Shown: positions 52,665-62,746, counted from the first letter of the stretch. The stretch is 64,000 bases of DNA from Rhodospirillales bacterium (GCA_020638295.1 JACKIU010000002.1:62001-126000); one strand, 5' to 3'. The notes: generated by a model from the sequence alone, not told the origin. Numbers and translations are program-made.

Positions 52665-54116
52665 TTATTCCACACCGCCCATCAAAACATACTTCATTTC
52701 CAAATATTCATCGATTCCGTATTTCGAACCTTCACGGCCCAGACCGGATTGCTTCACCCCGCCAAAGGGGGCAACCTCAGTTGAAAATATGCCCTTATTC
52801 ACAGCAACAATCCCATATTCGAGCGCTTCGGCCACGCGCCACACCCGCCCCAGATCACGCGCGTAAAAATATGCCGCCAGCCCGTAAATCGTATCATTGG
52901 CCAGCCCGATAACCTCCGCCTCATCGCTAAATTTAAACAACGGCGCAACAGGCCCAAATGTCTCTTCACGCGCGATCTTCATGTCCTTGGTCATACCGGT
53001 CAGCAACGTCGGCTCGAAAAACAGCTCTCCGGCCTCATGCGGCTCACCGCCCGTCACCAGCTTCGCCCCACGCTCCAGCGCATCGGCAATATGGTCCTGC
53101 ACCTTTTCCATACCCTTTTCATCAATCATCGGACCGACATCAGTGCCCTCTTCCAGCCCGTCACCGACTTTCAGCCCCTTAATCTTCGCCGCCAGTTTCT
53201 CAGCAAACACATCGTAAATCCCATCCTGCACATAAATCCGGTTCGCACACACACAGGTCTGGCCCGCATTGCGGAATTTACAGGCAATCGCTCCGTCCAC
53301 GGCCTGCTCAATATCCGCATCATCAAACACGATAAACGGCGCATTTCCGCCAAGCTCCAGCGATAGCTTCTTAACCTGATCGGCACATTGGCGCATCAAC
53401 AAGCGTCCCACCTGCGTTGAGCCTGTAAAGGACAGTTTACGCACCGCCGGGTTTTCGCAAAGCTCCTGACCAATCGATGCCGGATCATCCCCGGTAATCA
53501 CATTAAACACACCAGCCGGAAATCCCGCCTCCTCAGCCAGCACCGCCAGCGCCAACGCAGAAAACGGCGTGGCTTCGGCCGGTTTACACACAATCGTGCA
53601 CCCGGCCGCCAAGGCAGGCGCGACCTTGCGCGTAATCATCGCCGATGGAAAATTCCACGGCGTAATCGCCGCACTCACACCTACAGGCTGGCGTAAAACG
53701 CTAATCCGCGCCCCGGCAATCGGTGAGGGGATAAGGTCGCCGTAAACCCGCTTACCTTCCTCGGCAAACCATTCGACAAAGCCCGCTCCATAGAGAATCT
53801 CCCCCTTGGCCTCAGCCAAAGGCTTGCCCTGCTCGGTCGTTAGGATAACCGCCAGATCATCAACGTTTTCGAGAATCAATTCATACCAGCGCCGCAAAAT
53901 AGTCGCCCGCTCTTTCGCGGTTTTCTTCGCCCAGGCGGGAAAGGCCTGCTCCGCCGCTTCAATCGCCGCGCGCGTCTCCGTTACGCCTAAATCCGGCGCA
54001 GAACCAATCACCTCACCATCGGCCGGGTTCGTGACATCATAACGCGCAGGCCCATCAACCCATACCCCATCGATATAGGCCTTATCTTTAAGAAGATTTT
54101 TGTTTTTGAGTTTCAT
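52665..54116 (-). CDS. gabD: NAD(P)-dependent succinate-semialdehyde dehydrogenase
   Basis: Aldehyde dehydrogenase of the GabD type (483 aa), oxidising succinate semialdehyde to succinate and so feeding GABA breakdown into the TCA cycle. Signatures: ITPWNFPSAMITRKVAPALAAGC at about residues 144-166, LELGGNAPFIVFDDAD with the catalytic Glu near 250, and FRNAGQTCVCANR with the nucleophile Cys near 284. The exact substrate is inferred from overall similarity. Flanked by palindromic elements on both sides. Confidence 0.92.
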   Translation of the reverse strand: MKLKNKNLLKDKAYIDGVWVDGPARYDVTNPADGEVIGSAPDLGVTETRAAIEAAEQAFPAWAKKTAKERATILRRWYELILENVDDLAVILTTEQGKPLAEAKGEILYGAGFVEWFAEEGKRVYGDLIPSPIAGARISVLRQPVGVSAAITPWNFPSAMITRKVAPALAAGCTIVCKPAEATPFSALALAVLAEEAGFPAGVFNVITGDDPASIGQELCENPAVRKLSFTGSTQVGRLLMRQCADQVKKLSLELGGNAPFIVFDDADIEQAVDGAIACKFRNAGQTCVCANRIYVQDGIYDVFAEKLAAKIKGLKVGDGLEEGTDVGPMIDEKGMEKVQDHIADALERGAKLVTGGEPHEAGELFFEPTLLTGMTKDMKIAREETFGPVAPLFKFSDEAEVIGLANDTIYGLAAYFYARDLGRVWRVAEALEYGIVAVNKGIFSTEVAPFGGVKQSGLGREGSKYGIDEYLEMKYVLMGGVE

Positions 54117-54129
54117 CTTTCCCTTTATA

Positions 54130-54217
54130 CGTCATTGCGAGCGTAGCGAAGCAATCCAGAGCCTGCAAGCACCATTCTGGATTACCGCGTCGGCCGTGCG
54201 GCCTCCTCGCAATGACG
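54130..54217. repeat. palindromic element between ispG and gabD
   Basis: GTCATTGCGAGCGTAGCG at one end and CTCGCAATGAC at the other, with GAAGCAATCC and GGATTACCGCGTCGG inside. Closest relative of the element that encodes a signal peptide at 23750-23829. Confidence 0.9.
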
Positions 54218-54228
54218 ACAGAGCGGAT

Positions 54229-55476
54229 TCAAGCCGCCGCACTCTCATCACCCGTCCCAAACCGCCGCTCAACATACCCTTCAACCAATAATTGAAAATC
54301 TGCCGCAATATTATCCCCGCGCAGCGTATGCGCTTTCTTACCGTCAATAAACACCGGCGCTACCGGGCTTTCACCCGTGCCGGGCAAGGAAATACCAATA
54401 TCCGCATGCTTGGATTCCCCCGGCCCGTTAACAATGCAGCCCATCACCGCCACCTTCAGATTTTCAACCCCCGGATAACGCTTGCGCCACACCGGCATAG
54501 ACTCATCCAGATGCCGCTGAATATCCTGCGCTAGTTCCTGAAAAACCGTCGAGGTCGTCCGTCCACAGCCCGGACATGCCGCCACCTCTGGCGTAAAACT
54601 GCGCAGCCCCAAGCTTTGCAAAATCTCCTTGCACACCCGCACCTCTAACGTGCGGTCTCCGCCCGGCTCAGGCGTCAAAGACGCGCGGATCGTATCGCCA
54701 ATCCCCTCATTCAGCAAAATCCCTTCACCCAGCGCCGTGGCCACAATGCCCTTGCTCGCCATCCCGGCCTCGGTCAGCCCCAAATGCAATGCATAATCAG
54801 AGCGCTCCGCCAACGCCCGATACACCGCAATAAGATCCTGTACCCGGCTCACCTTCGCCGACAGAAGTATCTGATCCTTGCGCAGACCAACGCTTTCGGC
54901 GCGCTGCGCACTCAACAACGCCGATTGCACCAGCGTTTCACGCATCACCGCTTCGGACGTCCACGGCTCGGCTCTGGCCGCATTCTCATCCATCAACCTG
55001 GTCGCCAACTCCTGATCCAGCGAGCCCCAGTTGACCCCGATCCGCACGGCCTTGTTATACTGCACGGCCTTTTCGATCATGCTTTCAAACTGCGCATCGC
55101 GCTTTTTGCCAAACCCGACATTACCCGGATTAATCCGGTATTTATCCAGCGCCGCGCACAGCTCAGGCACGTCGTTCAACAAGGTATGACCGTTATAATG
55201 AAAACACCCGGCCAGAGGCACATCCAGCCCTTCGGCCTCCAACCGCTCCCGCAAGGCTACAACCCCGCGCGCCGCCTCTTGCGTATTCACCGTCACCCGC
55301 ACGATTTCGCTGCCCGCAAGAAAAAGGTCTTTCACCTGCGCAAATGTCTTCTCAACATCCGCCGTATCGGTGTTGGTCATCGACTGCACAACGACTGGCG
55401 CGCCACCACCAACGGTGACTCCCCGAACCTGAACGGCCTGCGTTTTGTGAGGCGGTTTTTGCTGTATTTGGACCAT
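54229..55476 (-). CDS. ispG: (E)-4-hydroxy-3-methylbut-2-enyl-diphosphate synthase
   Basis: [4Fe-4S] enzyme of the MEP pathway (415 aa), reducing MEcPP to HMBPP. Visible: the N-terminal VVVQSMTNTDTADVE, and the cluster cysteines in ACPGCGRTTS (about residues 303-312) and VMGCIVNGPGES (about 346-357). The start is the ATG at 55476; the longer open frame runs to 55554. Its last codons lie next to the palindromic element. It shares a pathway with dxr at 9747. Confidence 0.96.
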   Translation of the reverse strand: MVQIQQKPPHKTQAVQVRGVTVGGGAPVVVQSMTNTDTADVEKTFAQVKDLFLAGSEIVRVTVNTQEAARGVVALRERLEAEGLDVPLAGCFHYNGHTLLNDVPELCAALDKYRINPGNVGFGKKRDAQFESMIEKAVQYNKAVRIGVNWGSLDQELATRLMDENAARAEPWTSEAVMRETLVQSALLSAQRAESVGLRKDQILLSAKVSRVQDLIAVYRALAERSDYALHLGLTEAGMASKGIVATALGEGILLNEGIGDTIRASLTPEPGGDRTLEVRVCKEILQSLGLRSFTPEVAACPGCGRTTSTVFQELAQDIQRHLDESMPVWRKRYPGVENLKVAVMGCIVNGPGESKHADIGISLPGTGESPVAPVFIDGKKAHTLRGDNIAADFQLLVEGYVERRFGTGDESAAA

Positions 55477-55581
55477 GCGGTTTATGTAACGGCAAAGCGT
55501 AATGAAATCAAGAATAGCCTGATTTTTGACCTTGATTTTTAAAAACCAAACCATTAAACATACGCATTCCTTACGCGGTAA

Positions 55582-55656
<75 letters not shown>

Positions 55657-55675
55657 TTCTCCCACTCTAAAACAG

Positions 55676-55711
55676 CATAAAAAAAGCCCCGCACAGCGGC
55701 GGGACTTTTAG
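55676..55711 (-). terminator. rho-independent terminator of hup
   Basis: Minus-strand hairpin AGTCCCGC-CGCTGT-GCGGGGCT followed by seven T (55682-55676 region). It lies about 25 bases after the hup stop. The A/T runs on both sides mean it can also act on tRNA-Val transcripts coming from the other side. Confidence 0.85.
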
Positions 55712-55732
55712 AAATCTTATAAGCGTTACAAC

Positions 55733-56008
55733 TTACTTGTTAACAGCTTCTTTCAGCTCTTTACCGGCTTTGAATTTAGGCTGCTTGGAAGCCGGAATTT
55801 TGATCGGCTCGCCAGTGCGTGGGTTGCGGCCTGTTGTTGCAGCGCGCTTGGCAACAGAGAATGTACCGAAACCAACCAGACGAACATCGTCACCTTTTTT
55901 CAGTGAACCTTTGATGGCGTCGATAACAGCATCAACGGCAGAAGCTGCTTTTGTTTTAGAAATGTCGGCCTTGTCGGCCACTTTTGATACGAGGTCTTGC
56001 TTGTTCAT
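55733..56008 (-). CDS. hup: DNA-binding protein HU
   Basis: Histone-like HU family protein (91 aa). The flexible DNA-binding arm with RNPRTGEPIKIPASKQPKFKAG is at about residues 56-77 and the dimer core (MNKQDLVSKVADKADISK) is normal. The start is the ATG at 56008, with AAGGGGA as ribosome binding site 8 bases upstream. lon-hup adjacency is common in proteobacteria. Confidence 0.97.
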   Translation of the reverse strand: MNKQDLVSKVADKADISKTKAASAVDAVIDAIKGSLKKGDDVRLVGFGTFSVAKRAATTGRNPRTGEPIKIPASKQPKFKAGKELKEAVNK

Positions 56009-56169
56009 AATAATCCCCTTCAGGTTAAAGTTAAGCAACGAAATGATTTTTCAGGGTCTTTTAATGCATAAAAAGCCTAAAAAATCGCCCATGAAAAACC
56101 TCGAAAGCCAGAGCCACCAAGGTTTTTCAACACATGTAACGAATCTTTTAGGACTTTTTGACGCCGGAA

Positions 56170-58590
56170 TCAATGGCGAATTACGTCTTCACCCTTATTT
56201 TCTGCACTTTTTGAGGGAATTTCCTCAATTTTTTTGTCAGAATCACGAGAAATCGGCTTTGGCACCTCTAAAAGTGCATGCGTCAGCACCTCATCAATCG
56301 TGCTGACCGCGACGATTTCCAACTCTTTTTTAACATTCGCGGGAATCTCTTCCAGATCCTTCTCATTATCCTGCGGGATAAGAACCTTTTTGATTCCCCC
56401 ACGCAACGCCCCGAGAAGCTTTTCTTTCAAACCGCCAATCTCGGTGACCTTACCGCGCAGGTTAACCTCACCCGTCATCGCAATATCTTTACTAATCGGA
56501 ATATTCGTCAAGGAAGACACAATCGCCGTCACCATCGCCGCGCCTGCCGACGGCCCGTCTTTCGGCACCGCACCTTCAGGTACATGAACGTGAATTTGCT
56601 TTTTCTGCAATTCTTCGTAATCAATACCGTACTGCGCGGCGCGTGATTTGATCAGCATCTCGGCCACGGTAATCGATTCTTTCATCACGTCTTTCAGGTT
56701 CCCGGTCATAGAAACCTTACCGTCTTTACCCTCATAATTGACCGCCTCGATTTGCAAAATCGAACCGCCGACCTCTGAATAAGACAGCCCCGAAACCACG
56801 CCAACGCGGTCTTGTTCATCAATCTCGCGCGTGCTGAATCTCGGAATACCGGCAAATACTTTCAGATTCCGCGGCGTAATCGAGATTTTCTTACGCCCTT
56901 TCATCAGGATTTCTTTGATCGCCTTGCGGCACAGCCCGGCAATCTCGCGCTCCAGATTGCGCACGCCCGCCTCACGGGTATAGCGCCGGATCAATTCGCG
57001 TAAACCGTTATCGCTAATTGAAAACTCGTCTTTTTTCAGACCGGCCGCTTCCATTTGCTTTTTCAACAAATGCTTTTTGACGATCTCCAGCTTCTCATCC
57101 TCCGTGTAACCGGAGATGCGAATAATTTCCATCCGGTCCAGCAAAGGCCGCGGCATCGTCGAAAGATTATTCGCCGTGCAGACAAACATCACGTCGGACA
57201 GATCGTAATCCATCTCCAGATAATGGTCCTGGAATGTCGCATTCTGCTCAGGGTCCAGCACCTCGAGCAGCGCTGAAGACGGGTCACCCCGCCAATCAGA
57301 ACCCAGCTTGTCAATCTCATCGAGCAGGAACAGCGGATTCACCGTTTTGGCCTTTTTCATACCTTGAATCACCTTACCCGGCAACGCGCCAACATAGGTC
57401 CGGCGATGCCCGCGAATCTCGCTTTCATCACGCACGCCGCCTAAAGACATCCGCACAAAATTGCGGTTTGTCGCCTTGGCGATCGACTGCCCCAAAGAAG
57501 TCTTTCCAACCCCTGGTGGACCGACCAGACACAGAATCGGCCCCTTGACCTGCTTGGTGCGCTGTTGAACGGCAAGATATTCAAGAATGCGTTCCTTCAC
57601 CTTATCCAGTCCAAAGTGGTCCTGATTAAGAATCTTCTTGGCCAGCCTAATGTCGGATTTCACGCGGCTGCGCTTCTTCCACGGCACGGCCAAAATCCAG
57701 TCGAGATAATTGCGCACGACAGTCGCCTCGGCTGACATCGGGCTCATCTGACGCAATTTCTTGAGTTCCTTGGTTGCGCGCTCCTTGGCTTCTTTCGGCA
57801 AGTTCGCTTCCTCGATTTGCTTTTCCAACTCGCCAAGCTCGTCCAGCCCGTCTTCACCTTCGCCAAGCTCCTTCTGTATGGCTTTCATCTGCTCATTCAG
57901 ATAATACTCGCGCTGAGTTTTCTCCATCTGGCGCTTCACCCGGCTGCGCACACGCTTTTCAACCTGCAGAACGCCGATCTCGCCTTCCATGAAACCGTAA
58001 ATCTTCTCCAGACGTTCATGTAAACCCGAAATTTCCAGCAATTCCTGCTTTTGCTCGATTTTCAACGCCAAATGCGACGCAATTGTATCGGCCATCTTGG
58101 TCGGCTCTTCAATTTGATTCACAGAAACGATCACTTCGGGAGGAATTTTCTTGTTCAGCTTCACATATTGTTCAAACTGCGTAGTCACAGCGCGCGCCAG
58201 AGCGTCAAGCTCTTCATTCATCACGGCTGTATCAACAACTTCTTCGATCTCAGCCTCAAGATAGGCCTTATGATCGGAAAAACGCTCGACCTTAACCCGG
58301 GAACCGCCTTCAACAAGGACCTTAACCGTCCCGTCCGGCAGCTTCAACAACTGCAAAATCGTCCCAAGCACTCCGGTTGTATACAGATCTTCGGCGGCCG
58401 GATCGTCTTCAGACGGCGATTTCTGCGTTAACAACAGGATTTGCTTATTTTCATGCATCACATGCTCAAGCGCCTGCACAGACTTCTCCCGCCCAACAAA
58501 CAGCGGCACGATCATATGCGGAAACACCACAATGTCGCGCAACGGTAGTACAGCATAACGTTGATGGGAGAATTTAGAGCTTCCGAGCAT
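56170..58590 (-). CDS. lon: endopeptidase La (Lon)
   Basis: ATP-dependent serine protease (806 aa). N-terminal LON domain (VLPLRDIVVFPHMIVPLFVGR, about residues 14-34), AAA+ module with Walker A GPPGVGKTSLGQSIA at about 355-369 and Walker B FLLDEIDKLG, then the protease domain with the catalytic Ser in PKDGPSAGAAMVTA (about 676-689) and Lys about 43 residues later. A Lys/Glu-rich tail of about 30 residues ends the protein. Upstream is clpP; clpX, which usually lies between, is absent. Confidence 0.97.
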   Translation of the reverse strand: MLGSSKFSHQRYAVLPLRDIVVFPHMIVPLFVGREKSVQALEHVMHENKQILLLTQKSPSEDDPAAEDLYTTGVLGTILQLLKLPDGTVKVLVEGGSRVKVERFSDHKAYLEAEIEEVVDTAVMNEELDALARAVTTQFEQYVKLNKKIPPEVIVSVNQIEEPTKMADTIASHLALKIEQKQELLEISGLHERLEKIYGFMEGEIGVLQVEKRVRSRVKRQMEKTQREYYLNEQMKAIQKELGEGEDGLDELGELEKQIEEANLPKEAKERATKELKKLRQMSPMSAEATVVRNYLDWILAVPWKKRSRVKSDIRLAKKILNQDHFGLDKVKERILEYLAVQQRTKQVKGPILCLVGPPGVGKTSLGQSIAKATNRNFVRMSLGGVRDESEIRGHRRTYVGALPGKVIQGMKKAKTVNPLFLLDEIDKLGSDWRGDPSSALLEVLDPEQNATFQDHYLEMDYDLSDVMFVCTANNLSTMPRPLLDRMEIIRISGYTEDEKLEIVKKHLLKKQMEAAGLKKDEFSISDNGLRELIRRYTREAGVRNLEREIAGLCRKAIKEILMKGRKKISITPRNLKVFAGIPRFSTREIDEQDRVGVVSGLSYSEVGGSILQIEAVNYEGKDGKVSMTGNLKDVMKESITVAEMLIKSRAAQYGIDYEELQKKQIHVHVPEGAVPKDGPSAGAAMVTAIVSSLTNIPISKDIAMTGEVNLRGKVTEIGGLKEKLLGALRGGIKKVLIPQDNEKDLEEIPANVKKELEIVAVSTIDEVLTHALLEVPKPISRDSDKKIEEIPSKSAENKGEDVIRH

Positions 58591-58681
58591 GGTTTTTCCT
58601 GAATTTTTGACTTAATGACTAAGAAATGGCGCCTTTTGAGGAGAAATCAATACCTATCCTCCCATAATAGAGGCAAAACCT

Positions 58682-59338
58682 TTATTTTTTCTTAGTATCA
58701 GCATCATCGATCGCGTGTTTTGTAACCACTTGATCAATAAGGCCAAATTTCTTCGCTTCGTCCGCGCTCATAAAATTATCACGATCCATGGCCTTTTCGA
58801 TTTCCGCCAGCTTTTGGCCCGTATGTTCGACATAAATATTGTTCAAACGCTCACGCAAACGCAGAATTTCCCGCGCCTGAATCTCGATATCCGTGGCTTG
58901 GCCGCGCGCACCGCCGGATGGCTGGTGAATCATAATCCGCGAATTCGGCAAGGAATAACGATGCCCCGCCTGCCCGGCTGCGAGCAATAACGAGCCCATC
59001 GATGCGGCCTGCCCGATACACACCGTATGAACCTCGGGCTTGATATATTGCATCGTGTCGTAAACCGACAGCCCCGCCGTCACCACACCGCCGGGAGAAT
59101 TAATGTAGAACGAAATCGGCTTTTTCGGGTTCTCGGATTCGAGAAACAAAAGCTGCGCGCAAATCAGGCTGGTCACATAATCATGCACCTCGCCGGTCAG
59201 GAAAATAATCCGCTCCTTCAACAGGCGCGAATAAATGTCAAACGCGCGCTCCCCGCGGTTTGTCTGCTCGATCACAGTCGGCACCAGCGTATTGTTGTAA
59301 ACTTCTAAAGGATCGCGTTCATTAAAATCTGTGCTCAT
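58682..59338 (-). CDS. clpP: ATP-dependent Clp protease proteolytic subunit
   Basis: Serine protease subunit (218 aa) that assembles as two heptamer rings and is fed by a ClpX or ClpA ATPase. The catalytic triad is visible: Ser in GQAASMGSLLLAAG (about residue 107), His in RIMIHQPSGG (about 132) and an Asp about 50 residues later. The start is the ATG at 59338; upstream open frame is not conserved. The gene order clpP-lon without clpX is unusual. Confidence 0.96.
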   Translation of the reverse strand: MSTDFNERDPLEVYNNTLVPTVIEQTNRGERAFDIYSRLLKERIIFLTGEVHDYVTSLICAQLLFLESENPKKPISFYINSPGGVVTAGLSVYDTMQYIKPEVHTVCIGQAASMGSLLLAAGQAGHRYSLPNSRIMIHQPSGGARGQATDIEIQAREILRLRERLNNIYVEHTGQKLAEIEKAMDRDNFMSADEAKKFGLIDQVVTKHAIDDADTKKK

Positions 59339-59823
59339 GTGTTTTTTCCGAAAAGGGTTGTTGATACTTGATACCCGAAAACGATAACCAGCCGCGCCAC
59401 GAACTGCAAGTATTGTTCGGCAGTAATACAAAATAATCACTTGAAATTATACATAATTATGTTTAAGCCGAGAATATGGCACATATTGAAAAAACACTTC
59501 ACGTGCAAAATCGTGATGCATTGGTAAAACAGGCAGAAGAAATCGCCCTTGCCATACCGGGGAAGTCTTTTCGAAACAAAAAAGCACGTCCATACATTAT
59601 ATGCATCAACGGAGCCACAAACTCCGGGAAAAGCCTGTTTTGGGATGTTATCAAAGACACATTGTTACAAAACACAGCTAAAAAAAAACCGCACATTGCC
59701 CAACTTTTTCCACACAGGAACAGGCATATAGAAAGATGGAACGGAACAGATCAAAAGACAGGAACAAACATAAAAATTCTTTTTGCCAATATGGCGATGA
59801 ACCGTACATCCTTTTTTGATATA

Positions 59824-60714
59824 TAGTCATTTAAATTAACATTTACACGTAACAAGAGCATCAAGGGTTGTTTTTTGCTCGGCATTTTTCCAGTTTGTTT
59901 TGATGGCTCCGAATGTATTTTCGATGGGGTTGAGGTCGGGAGAATATTTGGGGAGGCATAAGAGTTTGTGCCCTTTTTCTTCGAGCATGGCTTTGATTTT
60001 TGCTTTGGGGTGAAAGGGCGCGTTGTCCATGACGATGACACTGGGCTTTGTCAGGGTTCTCAACAAATGCTCCCTGATCCACCACAAGACGGTTGTGCCT
60101 TCGCACGAACCTTCGAACAAGATCGGCGCAAGCCATTGTTTGCTTTTTCGCCGTTGCGCCATGATGAGATTCGTGCGCGTATTCTTCCCGCCCCGCACAT
60201 CGCCGTAAATTTTTATCCCGCGCTCTGCCCAGCCTGCATCGCGCCGAACATCCTCCTCAAACCCGCTCTCATCAAAGTAAATAATGTTGTCGGAGCCATA
60301 CGCGCAGAGCAGTTTGCGCAGGCGGCACAGATATGCCGCTCTTTTCATATTGTTTCGTTCCAAATATCGTCGTTGTTTTTTTTAACGATTTTCATCGTCT
60401 TAAGCGCTATCGACAGGCCGGGAACGCTGATGCCAAAAATCTCAGCGCGTTCGCGTAATAGCATATCCGGATGTTGCCGCACATGACGGCGAAGCTCTTC
60501 CTTGTCCAATTTGCGACGCCGCAAACCATGTTTCTTAGGAGAAAGGTCACCGCGCAACAACCAGTTATAAACACTCTTGCGCGATACGTTATAACGGCGC
60601 GCCGCTTCCGCTTTGCTGCCGCCCGAGAGAACAAAATCCACGACCCGCTCTCGTATATCAATCGAACATGTCATACCAAAATATAACATGTGTAAATATT
60701 ATTTTAAATTACTA
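59824..60714. mobile_element. IS630-family insertion sequence, 891 bp
   Basis: Terminal inverted repeats begin TAGT and match at most of about 28 positions (left TAGTCATTTAAATTAACATT; right, reverse complement, TAGTAATTTAAAATAATATT). A TA dinucleotide is duplicated at 59822-59823 and 60715-60716, as IS630/Tc1-mariner elements do. It interrupts the P-loop gene, and carries one transposase in two overlapping frames on the minus strand. Confidence 0.88.
59836..60674 (-). CDS. IS630-family transposase, two frames joined by probable -1 frameshift
   Basis: ORF1 (60674-60345) carries the helix-turn-helix part (SIDIRERVVDFVLSGGSKAE and YNVSRKSVYNWLLRGD). ORF2 (60363-59836) carries the DDE catalytic part: Asp in YFDESGF, Asp in VIVMDNAPFHP, and Glu in SPDLNPIENTFG. 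A run of eight A followed by C on the minus strand (60383-60376) lies just before the end of ORF1; slipping back one base there gives a continuous product reading VKKKQRRYLERN, as in other IS630 members. Fused length would be about 280 residues, normal for the family, so the element may still be active. Confidence 0.88.
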
Positions 60715-60988
60715 TATACGACACGAGCACAGAAAAACTTGCACAACTTGTAGAGCTAACAGAAACAAGTCCTAAACAAATAAGACAGTTGCGCAGATAT
60801 GGCGACCTTTTGCTGCTTAGCAACGTGCCACAACCATGTGGAGATATAGAAATAAACGTCGACTTCCCCACACCTCCGTTAAGGCAACAATGGGCGAGAA
60901 CAGTAACTATCATAACAAAAGACAAACTGTTAACTGAATCCTCACCCTCTAACACCAGACAATCTGGCGCCTCACCGGAAGCTTTTGC

Positions 60989-62437
60989 TTAAGACTTCTT
61001 CACAGCGGCTTTTTTCTTCGCTGGCGCTTTTTGAGCAGTTGTTTTCTTCTCACCATCATCCTTCTTGGCCGATGATTTTTTAGGCGCAGCCTTTTTCTTC
61101 GGCTTAGCCTCTTCTTCATCATCCAGAGCCTTCAAAAGCTCATCCTGAGAAACAGTCTTCTCCTTCACCTCAGCCAGCTCAAGGATATAGTCGACGACTT
61201 TTTCCTCAAACAAAGGCGCGCGCAGGGATTCGAGCGCATGCCGGTTCTTGCCGTAATAATCAAACACCGCGCGTTCCTGCCCGGGGAATTTCTGCGCTTC
61301 GCTAATCACGGCCTTGTGCAATTCGGCATCAGCCACAGTAATTTTCTGCTCATTCCCGATCTCAGCCAGAATCAACCCCAAGCGCACACGGCGCTCGGCG
61401 ATCTGCGCATACTCGTCTTTTTCGGCTTTAGACAGCTCTTTGTCCTCGCCATTACGCTGACGCTCCAGCTCAATCTGCTGCAAAATATTGGTGTTTTCCA
61501 GCTCCAGCATCCCCGGCGGCACGTCAAACTTGTTCGCATCATCCAGAGCGTCCAACAGCTCTTTCTTCAAAACCATACGGGAATGCGCATCCAACTCTTT
61601 TTGCAACTGTTCGCTCACGGCCTCTTTAAGAGCTTTCAGATCGTCCAGACCAAGCTGCTTGGCGAACTCATCGTCAATCTTGGCTTCGGCTTCTTCCAGA
61701 ATATCATGCAAGTCGATATCGAAAATCGCATCACGCCCGGCCAATTCCTTCGCCCCGTAATTTTCCGGGAAGGTGACTTTAACTTCAAACTTCTCACCAG
61801 CCTTTTTACCGACCATCTGCTCTTCAAAGCCCGGAATAAACTGCCCGGACCCCAGCTTTAACTGATGGCCATGCGCATGCATACCTTCATGCGCCACATT
61901 GTCATCCGCCGTACGACCATGGAAATCAAAAACAGCGATGTCGCCGTCTTTCGTCGCACGCTTACCGTCCACCGATTTGGTCGACGGATTATTCTCGGCA
62001 ATACGCTTCAGTGCAGAATCAATCTCGTCATCGCCCGGCTCAGCCACCAGTTTCGTCAGCTTAAGGCCTTTGAGCTCAGCCACCTTAAATTCAGGCATCG
62101 CTTCAACCTGAACGGTGTAAACCAGATCATTGCCTTCGCCGAAATCCTTGCTTTTGACTTCGATCTTCGGCTGCAAAGCCGGCTTGATTTTCTTATCAGC
62201 CAGAGCTTTCTGAGATGTTTCATTGACAGCCGCTTCCAGAACCTCACCCAATACAGCCTTACCATAACGCTGCTTCAACATCGCCAAAGGCACCTTGCCC
62301 GGACGGAAACCCGGCATACGGGCTGTCTTGCCCACTTCTTGAAGTTTTACATCAACACGTTTGTCGATATCATTGGCCGGAATGGTAATTTCCAGCTCGT
62401 GGTTCAAACCTTCAGACTTTAATTCTTTAACTTTCAT
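60989..62437 (-). CDS. tig: trigger factor
   Basis: Ribosome-bound chaperone and peptidyl-prolyl isomerase (482 aa). N-terminal ribosome-binding signature GFRPGKVPLAMLKQRYG at about residues 43-59; PPIase domain about 150-240 with DGDIAVFDFHG; C-terminal chaperone arms follow. The final 45 residues are a Lys/Ala-rich tail (KPKKKAAPKKSSAKK and onward) that looks histone H1-like and is not part of the core fold. The start is the ATG at 62437. Order tig-(inserted gene)-clpP is otherwise typical. Confidence 0.96.
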   Translation of the reverse strand: MKVKELKSEGLNHELEITIPANDIDKRVDVKLQEVGKTARMPGFRPGKVPLAMLKQRYGKAVLGEVLEAAVNETSQKALADKKIKPALQPKIEVKSKDFGEGNDLVYTVQVEAMPEFKVAELKGLKLTKLVAEPGDDEIDSALKRIAENNPSTKSVDGKRATKDGDIAVFDFHGRTADDNVAHEGMHAHGHQLKLGSGQFIPGFEEQMVGKKAGEKFEVKVTFPENYGAKELAGRDAIFDIDLHDILEEAEAKIDDEFAKQLGLDDLKALKEAVSEQLQKELDAHSRMVLKKELLDALDDANKFDVPPGMLELENTNILQQIELERQRNGEDKELSKAEKDEYAQIAERRVRLGLILAEIGNEQKITVADAELHKAVISEAQKFPGQERAVFDYYGKNRHALESLRAPLFEEKVVDYILELAEVKEKTVSQDELLKALDDEEEAKPKKKAAPKKSSAKKDDGEKKTTAQKAPAKKKAAVKKS

Positions 62438-62563
62438 AGCAGCGCTCTTTAATTTTATAAAAATAGATGTGGAGCTTCGTTTAGCCGATAATCTCAGGCT
62501 TTTCAAGCCTTCATTCTTGACAGGTGAAAAAATAGACTATAACTGACTACGAAACATCATCAC

Positions 62564-62648
<85 letters not shown>

Positions 62649-62659
62649 TCCCCCACAAT

Positions 62660-62746
62660 GTCATCCCCAGCGAAGCCGAGAGATCTTACAACCATTGACT
62701 TTCGAAGATCTCTCCACTTTGGGCTACGCACTACGGTCGAGATGAC
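62660..62746. repeat. palindromic element overlapping the 3' end of nnr
   Basis: GTCATCCCCAGCGAAGCCGAG at one end and CTACGGTCGAGATGAC at the other, with AGATCTTAC and CGAAGATCTC inside. The end of the nnr frame (RSLSSRP and the TAG at 62733-62731) lies within it. Confidence 0.88.

Larger units (their letters stand above)
59476..60992 (+). pseudogene. P-loop NTPase (TsaE-like) split by an IS630-type element
   Basis: 5' part 59476-59823 encodes 116 residues with Walker A GATNSGKS at about residues 47-54, ending in TSFFDI. The 3' part 60717-60992 encodes 91 residues (YDTSTEKLAQLVELTET, DLLLLSNVPQPCG, DIEINVDF) ending in TAA. Removing the IS with one copy of its TA duplication gives an uninterrupted frame of 207 residues. 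The joined FFDIYD, the later LLLLSNVP and the final DIEINVDF pattern resemble the HFDLYR, EWP and DVEIHID blocks of TsaE, the tRNA t6A ATPase. That identity is tentative; the spacing is longer than in TsaE. The stop overlaps the tig stop by 4 bases. Confidence 0.75.

Noticed and set aside
60345..60363. Transposase disabled by frameshift
   Set aside because: An A8-C slippery run sits just before the ORF1 end and the frames overlap as in active IS630 members, so a programmed -1 shift is more likely than decay.
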